Shown one piece after another: positions 7,259 through 13,756 of a DNA stretch of 24,082 nucleotides. The stretch covers positions 1 to 24,082 of the forward strand of contig CANEDJ010000021.1 in the NCBI GenBank assembly GCA_947426265.1, written 5' to 3'. The notes below the pieces were generated by a model, which was not told the origin of the DNA, ran no database searches, and saw nothing but the letters and a program-made list of their open reading frames with translations. How positions within the stretch are numbered: the first letter of the stretch is position 1; the number at the start of each line of letters is the position of its first letter. The translations under genes were made by a program, and so were the position numbers. The stretch is from MGBC102946 sp022793145. GTDB taxonomy: Bacteria; Bacillota_I; Bacilli_A; RF39; UBA660.

Positions 7259-8290
7259 ATGAAACATGAAGTTGATTTAAAAAATTATACTATTCGAACT
7301 GATTTGGCGCTTGAATCGATAGAAAATAATAGTATTGATAAAATAAAACAAGAATTTGAATCCATTGAAGATATAAAAGTTACAACTACTTATTTGGATG
7401 AAAAAAACGGGAAAAAAATTGATAAAAAAGAAGGTATTTATATTACGATTGAATTTGAAGATGTTACAGATCATAATAATTTGTTAAATGTAGAGAAGGT
7501 ATTTTCTGATAAATTAAATTTTATTTTAGAAAAAGAAAATATTAAAGAAGATGACTTAGGTTTAATTATTGGACTTGGAAATGAGCATTCAACACCTGAT
7601 GCGTTAGGTCCTTTAGTGATTGATAAAATTATTGTAACAAATCCACTATATATATATGGAGATTTGGAAGATGGTTATAGAAGAGTTTGTGCAATAAGTC
7701 CAGGAGTGACAGGAGAAACTGGAATAGAAACAAGTGATTTTATCAAATATATCATTGATTGTGTGAAACCAAAATTTGTGATTGTGATAGATGCTTTAGC
7801 AAGTGGGTCTATAGAAAGAGTGAATAAGACAATTCAAATGACTGATACTGGCATTGCCCCAGGCTCAGGAATTGGAAATAAACGTAAGGAAGTGAGCAAA
7901 GAACTGTATGGAATTCCTGTAATTGCGATCGGAGTTCCAACTGTGGTAGATGCCATTACCATTGTTGCTGATACAATAAAATATATGCAGAAACAATATA
8001 CATATTCAAAACAGAATAGTACGAAACCTAAAAGTAGATTAATCCTTTCTCATCAATCAAATTATTTAAAAACTAAGATAGAAGAAAATAAAGAAGATAA
8101 CAAACAATTATTGGGGTTAGTTGGAGGGTTAGAAGATGCAGAAATAAAACAATTGCTATTTGAAGTTTTGACACCAATTGGGTATAACTTTATGGTAACT
8201 CCAAAAGAGGTGGATTTTGTAATGGAAAAATTAAGTGAAGTGATTGGAGAGGGAATTAATCATGCTCTACATAAAGCGATGAAAGATTGA
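7259..8290 (+). CDS. gpr: Germination (spore) protease GPR
   Basis: 343 residues. GPR degrades small acid-soluble spore proteins at germination. It is made as a zymogen in the developing spore and loses a short N-terminal propeptide. Family blocks are clear: NYTIRTDLALE near the N-terminus, where processing occurs, IGLGNEHSTPDALGP, SPGVTGETGIET, VIVIDALASGSIERV, GIAPGSGIGNKR and GVPTVVDAITI. The Asp residues in TPDALGP and VIDALA correspond to those implicated in catalysis. An ATG at 7247 is in frame, but GGGTGAT (7249-7255) overlaps it, so ATG 7259 is preferred. GGGAAAAAT at 7234-7242 resembles a sigma-F -10 element (GGnnAnAnT), with a poor -35 (GCAAT). The gene is strong evidence that the organism sporulates. 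Confidence 0.95.
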   Translation: MKHEVDLKNYTIRTDLALESIENNSIDKIKQEFESIEDIKVTTTYLDEKNGKKIDKKEGIYITIEFEDVTDHNNLLNVEKVFSDKLNFILEKENIKEDDLGLIIGLGNEHSTPDALGPLVIDKIIVTNPLYIYGDLEDGYRRVCAISPGVTGETGIETSDFIKYIIDCVKPKFVIVIDALASGSIERVNKTIQMTDTGIAPGSGIGNKRKEVSKELYGIPVIAIGVPTVVDAITIVADTIKYMQKQYTYSKQNSTKPKSRLILSHQSNYLKTKIEENKEDNKQLLGLVGGLEDAEIKQLLFEVLTPIGYNFMVTPKEVDFVMEKLSEVIGEGINHALHKAMKD

Positions 8291-8314
8291 CTTATCTTTA
8301 TTTTGTGATAGAAT
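8287..8314 (+). promoter_or_regulatory. Sigma-A promoter of the three-paralog/PurZ-like operon
   Basis: TTGACT (8287-8292), a 16-base spacer, then TAGAAT (8309-8314) preceded by TGA, giving an extended -10. The -35 overlaps the stop codon of gpr. It gives the next four genes their own start of transcription about 25 bases before the first start codon. Confidence 0.65.
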
Positions 8315-8344
8315 AAATTCTTAATAAAAAGGCAGGTGATGAAA

Positions 8345-9133
8345 GTGAGAAAATCTTTGTGTAACATTATGGAAGAAACTGAAAAAAGTTCAATTGAACG
8401 AGCTGAAGCAATTAGTCGCCTTATTTTAAAAAAATTAGAAAAAATGATAGGATTATCGCTTGAAATGGATAAAGAGATTAATTCAATTACTTTTATGATT
8501 TCTTTATTGGTTGATTCTAGTTTTCCATATCAATTTCAATTAAGAAAATTGTTAGAAAAGCATCAGGTAAATGAAAGAAATCTATTGTTATATTTGACGA
8601 TGAGCTTATATTCTGTGATACCAGGAAGTAATTCAGAGAAACAACAAATTGCATCTTTGTTATCACTTCCTTATATTGAAAGTATTCTTTCAAAAGGAAA
8701 TCATTATATAGTAAAATCAAAATATGGTACAATTGAAATGTTTGCATTAGAGGATTGGTTAAATGATCATAGAATTTGTTTTGCACCGAAAAGATTTAAT
8801 GGCTTTTGTCACTATGCTGTAGAAGCACTAGCACCACTTTTACCTGATGAATATATTACAACTAGTGAATTTAAAAATTTATTTGGAGGCGTTTATTATC
8901 ATTCTTACTATACATTAAAAGATGGTGGAATTGTTGATCCATCTAGAAATCTGTTCTATCCTGGAACTTGTTTTGAAGAAGTTTTTAAACCAAAAGTGGT
9001 TGTACAATACCCAGCTTCCGAATTACAAGAAAGATATCAAAAATTAAAAAAAAGTATGGATCAAAAAGATTTAGTAACTTTGGATCCTGTATGTGCTTTG
9101 GCAATGGACCAAAAAAGGAAAGTGTTAAAATGA
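8345..9133 (+). CDS. Unknown protein, paralog A of a Cys-His-Asp family
   Basis: About 262 residues. I recognise no named family. The N-terminal ~110 residues are helical. The C-terminal part shares blocks with the proteins at 10230 and 10993: KSKYGTIEMF, NGFCHYAVEALAPLLP, ITTSEF-NLFGG, YYHSYY, VDPSRN and EEVFKPKVVVQYPASELQERY. C155, H186 and D198 have order and spacing like a transglutaminase or papain-like cysteine enzyme, so a hydrolase or acyl-transfer activity is a structural guess. The best start is GTG 8345, five bases after AGGTGA; the ATG at 8339 overlaps that site but is possible. Its TGA overlaps the ATG of the PurZ-like gene (ATGA at 9130-9133), pointing to coupled translation. 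It is the first gene of a four-gene operon. Confidence 0.75.
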   Translation: MRKSLCNIMEETEKSSIERAEAISRLILKKLEKMIGLSLEMDKEINSITFMISLLVDSSFPYQFQLRKLLEKHQVNERNLLLYLTMSLYSVIPGSNSEKQQIASLLSLPYIESILSKGNHYIVKSKYGTIEMFALEDWLNDHRICFAPKRFNGFCHYAVEALAPLLPDEYITTSEFKNLFGGVYYHSYYTLKDGGIVDPSRNLFYPGTCFEEVFKPKVVVQYPASELQERYQKLKKSMDQKDLVTLDPVCALAMDQKRKVLK

Positions 9134-10226
9134 GAGGAAAAGTTTATGTCGTAGCAGATGGACAAGCTGGTTCATGTGGGAAAGGGAAACTAGTTGGTTA
9201 TCTTGCTAGAAAATTAGATGTAGGTATCACAATTAATCACAATATGCCAAATGCTGGGCATACTTTTGTATTTGATGATGGAAGAAAAGTAGTCACACAT
9301 CATTTGCCAATTGGAGTAGTAAATCCTAGAACTACATTGCTAATAGGAGCAGGGCCGTAATTAATCCCGATATTTTATATAAAGAATTAGAGGAAAATAA
9401 AGATCTGATTAATGGGAGAATGCTTTATATTCATGAAAGAGCTGCTGTTGTTTTTGACAAACATATTGTTTTTGAAAGAGAAAATATTCGATCTGGAAGT
9501 ACTTTCCAAGGTTCAGCGGCAGCCAATGCAGAAAAATCCCTTCGAATGCCAGGTACTATTTTGGCGAAAGACTACCCTTGGAAGGGGAAAATATTTATTT
9601 ATGATGATGATTTATTTTTTCAAATGAGAAGAGCTGGATTATCAGTATTGATAGAAATGAGTCAAGGGTTTGATTTGGATATGAATCATGGACTTCCATA
9701 TCCTTATACAACAAGTAGAGGTTGTACAATTACAGATGCTTTGGCTGATTGTGGGATACCATACAATGATGATATTACATCTTATATGATATTTCGTCCT
9801 TATCCAATTCGCATTAGTAATGATTCAGTAGAAGGAAAAATTTATACAGGTGATTATGCTGGAAGTAGAGAAATTTCGTGGGAAGAAGTTTGTGAGAGAG
9901 CGGGATTGAATTATACAGAAGAGTATACAACAGTTACTAAGAAAAAAAGACGCGTATTCGAGTTTAGTTGGAGCAGATTTTATCATGCAATTGAAGCAAA
10001 CAATCCTGATTATTTGGTTCTCAATTTTGCGCAGTATTTAGATGGAACCGTTTTAGAAAGCAAACATATAGAACAGGTACTTCAATCTTCAGCGATTATG
10101 GGAATGATTGCTAATATTAAAGAATTATATAATAAAGAAGTTATCATGATAGGGACAGGTGCTAAAGAAGGAGAAATTATTGATTTATCAAAAGAAAAAG
10201 AGAAGGTTTATTCAAAAAGGAGTTAA
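9130..10226 (+). pseudogene. PurA/PurZ-like adenylosuccinate synthetase homolog split by one frameshift
   Basis: Two frames form one protein of ~365 residues. The first (9130-9360) has DGQAGSCGKGK and NAGHT and ends IGAGP-stop. The second, open from 9357, continues VINPDILYKEL, ERMLYIHERAAVV, GSTFQGSAAANAEK, QGFDLDMNHGLPYPYTTSRG, FRPYPIRI and TTVTKKKRRVFEFSW. Adding one G to the GGG at 9352-9354 gives GAGAVINPD, as in the family, so a one-base deletion or sequencing error is likely. Canonical PurA (~430 residues) has QWGDEGKGK; here the catalytic Asp is Ser (S15), Trp is Ala and Glu is Cys. Loss of that Asp and the short length are features of phage PurZ and related PurA-like enzymes. The reaction is probably GTP-dependent ligation of Asp to a purine nucleotide other than IMP. 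The start overlaps the previous stop, and the next gene begins 4 bases on. Confidence 0.8.
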
Positions 10227-10229
10227 GAA

Positions 10230-11009
10230 ATGAGTCTTTTAAATCAAGTTTTTAAAGAAGTTGAGAAGAATGCTTCAGAGCATGATCAATTAATTTGTGA
10301 GAAAATTTTAAGAGAATTAGAAACAATTTATCAAATTCCATTTGTAGGATTTGAAGATCGAACAAACGTTAGTATGATTTTATCTTTTTTTAAGTTATAT
10401 GGAAATATGAATTTTCGAGATATGGTCTATGCATTGATGGAAAAAAATCATTTAAATAAACGGTCTTTTTTGTTTCGATTAACGAGTGAAATCTATCCGC
10501 CTGATTTTTTTGATGAATCAAGAGTTCTTACAAACTGTCTTAATTTAGAAAGAAAATCAGATCATTATCACTTAAAAACATCTTTTGGAACTTTAAAACT
10601 ATATCGTTTAACAGATAAAATTTTAGATCAGGATATTAGATATATTTTGCAAAGAGAAGATATGCATCAAAAGTGTCATGCTGTTGTAGCAATGTTTGCT
10701 CCATATTTTCCAAATGCTATCATTACAACAAGCAAATTAAATATGTTGTTTGGTGGAAAACAGTATCATTCCTATATGGTATCAGAAGATGGGAGTGGAG
10801 TGATGGATTTTTCTAGAAATACATTTTTTAGTGGGAATTGCTTTAATGAAGTATTTGACCCAGAAGTTGTGATACAATATAAAGCGAGCGAATTAGAAGA
10901 ACGTTTTAGAGAATTTTGTATAAGAAATCCAGAGCTTGTAAATGAATTTTATCCAGTTTTGCAATTAGCACTTAAAGAAGAGGTAGAAAAAAGTGGAAAA
11001 AGTATATAG
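10230..11009 (+). CDS. Unknown protein, paralog B of the Cys-His-Asp family
   Basis: 259 residues, clearly related to paralog A over its C-terminal ~150 residues: KTSFGTLKLYRL, KCHAVVAMFAPYFP, IITTSKLNMLFGG, QYHSYM, MDFSRN and NEVFDPEVVIQYKASELEERF. The presumed triad is intact: C149, H180, D193. The N-terminal helical part differs, so A and B are not a recent duplication. The ATG at 10230 has a good site, AAGGAG, three bases after the stop of the PurZ-like gene. Translation of this gene would survive a frameshift upstream. Function unknown; the same cysteine-enzyme guess applies as for A. Confidence 0.75.
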   Translation: MSLLNQVFKEVEKNASEHDQLICEKILRELETIYQIPFVGFEDRTNVSMILSFFKLYGNMNFRDMVYALMEKNHLNKRSFLFRLTSEIYPPDFFDESRVLTNCLNLERKSDHYHLKTSFGTLKLYRLTDKILDQDIRYILQREDMHQKCHAVVAMFAPYFPNAIITTSKLNMLFGGKQYHSYMVSEDGSGVMDFSRNTFFSGNCFNEVFDPEVVIQYKASELEERFREFCIRNPELVNEFYPVLQLALKEEVEKSGKSI

Positions 11010-11709
11010 AAATAAAAAAGAAGAGTCTGAATATTGGAAATTATATAACGAAAGAAAAGCTAGAAAACTCCTTTCTTTTGTTAAAGAAATTATGGGAGAA
11101 GGGATTTCTTATGGAGAAGCTAAGACACCTTTAGAACGTGTTTCTTATTTGTTAGAACACTTAGATGATGATGCACTTATTAATACTCTTTCTTATTATT
11201 TTGGAGAATATCCAATAAATGAAAAAGGATTTGTGTTAGAGTTGCTTCAATTACTCGCTAAGTATTCATATGGTCTTTGTACAAAACCAATGATTAATGC
11301 TTATAAAAAATTTTCAATGATAGAAAAAATAGCTCCTAAAATGAGTGGTTTTAAAATTGTAACAAAAAGTGGAACGATTACAGTCTATCGAGCCTTAGAA
11401 ATTTCAGGAAAAAGAAGAGTTGCTTTAAAGAATTATCAAATAATTCAAAGAAATGATGTTCATTTGCGAATGGCATTTCTCAATTCTAGCTTTTCAGAAG
11501 ATACTGTGATTAGTTGTCTTATGCCTAGAATGTTTGGGGGATTTTCTTATGAACATTATATAAAATTAATAAAAGAGAATGGGTATTTGGATTTGAGACA
11601 TAATTGTTTTTACCCAAAATGTGAATTTGAAGAATATTTTGAACCCAAAATATTAATGAGAAGAAAAGGAAAAAATTTAAGAACAGATATTCCACCTTTA
11701 TTTAAATAA
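10993..11709 (+). CDS. Unknown protein, degenerate paralog C of the Cys-His-Asp family
   Basis: 238 residues, the most diverged member. Shared blocks remain: TKSGTITVYRAL, MFGGFSYEHY, YLDLRHNCFYP and FEEYFEPKILMRRKG. The position of the presumed catalytic Cys is Val (V156, in DVHLRMAF). The His position is Glu (E187, with His next to it), while the Asp is kept (D200). It is therefore probably a non-catalytic partner or regulatory subunit, assuming the triad reading of A and B is right. The start is a GTG at 10993 behind GAGG (10980-10983), overlapping the end of paralog B by 17 bases. It is the last gene of the operon. Confidence 0.7.
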   Translation: MEKVYRNKKEESEYWKLYNERKARKLLSFVKEIMGEGISYGEAKTPLERVSYLLEHLDDDALINTLSYYFGEYPINEKGFVLELLQLLAKYSYGLCTKPMINAYKKFSMIEKIAPKMSGFKIVTKSGTITVYRALEISGKRRVALKNYQIIQRNDVHLRMAFLNSSFSEDTVISCLMPRMFGGFSYEHYIKLIKENGYLDLRHNCFYPKCEFEEYFEPKILMRRKGKNLRTDIPPLFK

Positions 11710-11738
11710 AATAAATTAAAAGTTTGATATATTTGTAA

Positions 11739-11855
11739 ATTAAATTGATTGATAATTTGAAAGTTGCTAACTATGATCAATATATTTTGTTGAAACAAAA
11801 GATAGAGCGTGTTAAAAAGTATAATAATATAGATCTTGCTAAAAAAATCTTATAA
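11739..11855 (+). pseudogene. Short open frame, possible gene remnant
   Basis: An open frame of 38 codons with protein-like content (LKVANYDQYILL, IERVKKYNNIDLAKKIL) and no ATG or ribosome site; a TTG at 11745 is the only plausible start. Its TAA lies in the terminator stem, as do stops of real genes in this window. It may be the tail of a decayed gene or chance. Confidence 0.25.
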
Positions 11856-11873
11856 AAAATAAGATTTTTTCTT
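11842..11873 (+). terminator. Intrinsic terminator of the paralog/PurZ-like operon
   Basis: AAAAAATCTTAT (11842-11853), a 5-base A loop, ATAAGATTTTTT (11859-11870), then more T after a C. The A-rich left flank could let it work in both directions. Confidence 0.8.
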
Positions 11874-11902
11874 TTTAAATTTGTTTTGTTTCAAGAAAAC
11901 CA

Positions 11903-11911
11903 TGTTATAAT
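11903..11911 (+). promoter_or_regulatory. Extended -10 promoter of nfo
   Basis: TGTTATAAT, a perfect -10 with the TGn extension and only a weak T-rich -35 upstream. It lies 23 bases before the start codon. Confidence 0.55.
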
Positions 11912-11934
11912 AAAAAAGAATTGGAGTGATCGTA

Positions 11935-12852
11935 ATGGAAGGATTATATCTTGGATCTCATGTATCTTTTAAAAGAGAAGAGCAAATGTTAGGGTCAGTT
12001 GTAGAAGCATTGTCTTATGGTGCCAATACATTTATGTTTTATACAGGAGCTCCTCAAAATACGGCAAGAGCAAGTATTGATTTAGAACTAACTTCTTTGG
12101 CTCATAAATTGATGGAAGAAAATAATATAGATATAAAAAAAGTAGTGGTTCATGCTCCTTATATTATCAACTTGGCGAATGATAATGATAAATATGAATT
12201 TGCGATTCGTTTTTTAAAAGAAGAAATATCAAGAGTAGAAATGTTAGGGGTGGAACTTTTGGTATTACATCCTGGAAGTCATGTAGGACTTGGTAGTGAA
12301 AAAGGAATAGAAAATATTATTAGAGCTTTGAATATTGTAATAGATAGTAAAACGAGTGTAAAAATATGTCTAGAAACAATGGCTGGAAAAGGTAGTGAAT
12401 GTGGAAAAACATTTGAGGAAATTTCTCTTATTTTAAAAGGGATGAAGTATCCAGATAAAGTAGGAGTTTGCCTTGATACTTGTCATATTCATGACGCTGG
12501 TTATTCTTTACATGACTTAGAAGACACCTTAACACAATTTGACAATATGATAGGATTATCAAAATTATGGGTTCTTCATATCAATGATAGCAAAAATGAA
12601 AAAGGTAGTCATAAAGATCGGCATGAAAATTTTGGATTTGGAACGATTGGTTTTGAAAATTTGATGCATGTGATAGAGCACCCAAAATTAAAAGGAATTC
12701 CTAAAATATTAGAAACTCCTTATGTGAGTGTGGCTTTAGATTTAAAAGAAAAAATATATCCACCTTATAAATTTGAAATTGAAATGATTAAAAATAGAAA
12801 ATTGAATCATAATTTAATAGAAGATATTAGAAACTATTATAAAAAGGATTGA
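11935..12852 (+). CDS. nfo: Endonuclease IV (AP endonuclease)
   Basis: 305 residues. It cuts DNA at abasic sites in base-excision repair, using a three-metal centre. The metal-binding blocks are all present in order: LGSHVSF, VVHAPYIINLA, LVLHPGSHVG, ICLETMAGKGSE, VCLDTCHIHDAGY, VLHINDSKN and KDRHENFGFGTIG, ending KILETPYV. The frame reaches a GTG at 11926 inside the site TTGGAGTGAT; the ATG at 11935, eight bases after GGAG, is preferred. Its end overlaps the convergent DUF2624-like gene by 16 bases; in B. subtilis nfo (yqfS) and yqfT are also neighbours. Confidence 0.95.
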   Translation: MEGLYLGSHVSFKREEQMLGSVVEALSYGANTFMFYTGAPQNTARASIDLELTSLAHKLMEENNIDIKKVVVHAPYIINLANDNDKYEFAIRFLKEEISRVEMLGVELLVLHPGSHVGLGSEKGIENIIRALNIVIDSKTSVKICLETMAGKGSECGKTFEEISLILKGMKYPDKVGVCLDTCHIHDAGYSLHDLEDTLTQFDNMIGLSKLWVLHINDSKNEKGSHKDRHENFGFGTIGFENLMHVIEHPKLKGIPKILETPYVSVALDLKEKIYPPYKFEIEMIKNRKLNHNLIEDIRNYYKKD

Positions 12853-13100
12853 TATTTTTGTTTCATTGTATAAAAAAGTTCAACGCCTTTCTCATAAGTA
12901 GTAGGAGAAAGTTTTGTTTTTAATTCACTAAAAATTGGAGTAGGATTTCCGTATAGAAAGATTTTCCAATTTTTTTTTAATTCTGCATATAAAATATCTA
13001 TTTCTTCATCACATAATGAAATAGAGTTAGAAATTCCAAATTTTTTAATATCTTCTTTTGTAATTCTTTCTACATATTTTTCAATCAATTGTTCTTTCAT
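12837..13100 (-). CDS. Small DUF2624/YqfT-like protein
   Basis: 87 residues, mostly helical and charged: a N-terminal EKYVERITKEDIKKFG block, then CDEEIDILYAELKKNWK and a final KGVELFYTMKQKYQSFL. The pattern, length and position beside nfo resemble B. subtilis YqfT (DUF2624), whose function is unknown. The ATG at 13100 follows GAGGTG. A TATAAT at 13122-13117 gives a very short leader. The end overlaps nfo tail to tail, with no terminator between them. The family match is from memory and moderate. Confidence 0.65.
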   Translation of the reverse strand: MKEQLIEKYVERITKEDIKKFGISNSISLCDEEIDILYAELKKNWKIFLYGNPTPIFSELKTKLSPTTYEKGVELFYTMKQKYQSFL

Positions 13101-13183
13101 TTTTTCACCTCAGATTATTATATGTAGCATGTATAGAATAATGTAGTAAATATTTCATAAAGTAATAATAAGGAGGAATTTAT

Positions 13184-13756
13184 ATGTTTGTTCCAAGTAT
13201 CAACTATGTTCCATTATTAAGTGAAGAAACCATGAATTTACATGTTCAAAAATTATACAAAGGATATCTTGAAAGACTTAGGAAAATAACAAATGATGAT
13301 CCATTGTTTGCTGTTTTAAATATTTCTAATTATCCACTTAGTGAAAGAGGAGATATTTTATATAATGCAGGAGGAGTGTTGAACCATGAACTTTATTTTG
13401 AAGAACTCAATCAACATGGAAATCATGAACCCAAAGGTCAATTAAAATTAGCGATCGATAAAAAATATGGAGATTTTGAAACTTTTAAACATGAATTTAT
13501 TAAAATTGCCAAACAATTAGTAGGTTCTGGATATACTTTTTTAGTACTTCAGAATGAAGAATTAAATATTGTAAACATGAGTAATCAAGAAACACCATAT
13601 TCTTATGATATGATCCCACTTATGAATATTGACTTATGGGAACATGCTTATTATTTAGATTATAAAACTAGTAAAGATGCCTATATAGAAGCTTTTTTTA
13701 AACTATTAGATTTTGATGTGATTGAAAATCGATATGAGCAAGCCACTCAAAACTAA
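13184..13756 (+). CDS. Iron/manganese superoxide dismutase family protein
   Basis: 190 residues. Metal ligands of Fe/Mn superoxide dismutase are kept: H20 (MNLHVQKLY), H68 (NAGGVLNHELYF), D150 and H154 (DLWEHAYYLDYK). The active-site Tyr is Y28. The Gly-rich NAGG with a Gln in SNQETP (Q135) favours the Mn-type second shell. It departs from typical enzymes: the gateway His four residues after the first ligand is Leu (L24), the NAGGHANH-type His is Val, and the usual GSGWAWL is GSGYTFL. Activity may be reduced or altered. The ribosome site AAGGAGG is strong. The end overlaps the PBP gene by 23 bases; sodA also lies near pbpA in B. subtilis. Confidence 0.85.
   Translation: MFVPSINYVPLLSEETMNLHVQKLYKGYLERLRKITNDDPLFAVLNISNYPLSERGDILYNAGGVLNHELYFEELNQHGNHEPKGQLKLAIDKKYGDFETFKHEFIKIAKQLVGSGYTFLVLQNEELNIVNMSNQETPYSYDMIPLMNIDLWEHAYYLDYKTSKDAYIEAFFKLLDFDVIENRYEQATQN

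Noticed and set aside
9350..9362. Programmed frameshift in the PurZ-like gene
   Set aside because: No slippery heptamer or downstream pseudoknot is evident, and a simple missing G in a G run explains the join.
9412..9627. 71-codon plus-strand open frame
   Set aside because: An alternative frame inside the PurZ-like gene; the family motifs are in the other frame.
9130..10226. Evidence for a complete Z-genome (diaminopurine) pathway
   Set aside because: The PurZ-like enzyme is there, but no phage genes, DatZ-type dATPase, MazZ or DNA polymerase partner is next to it. The HD proteins at 60 and 20418 are of a different type and lie elsewhere.
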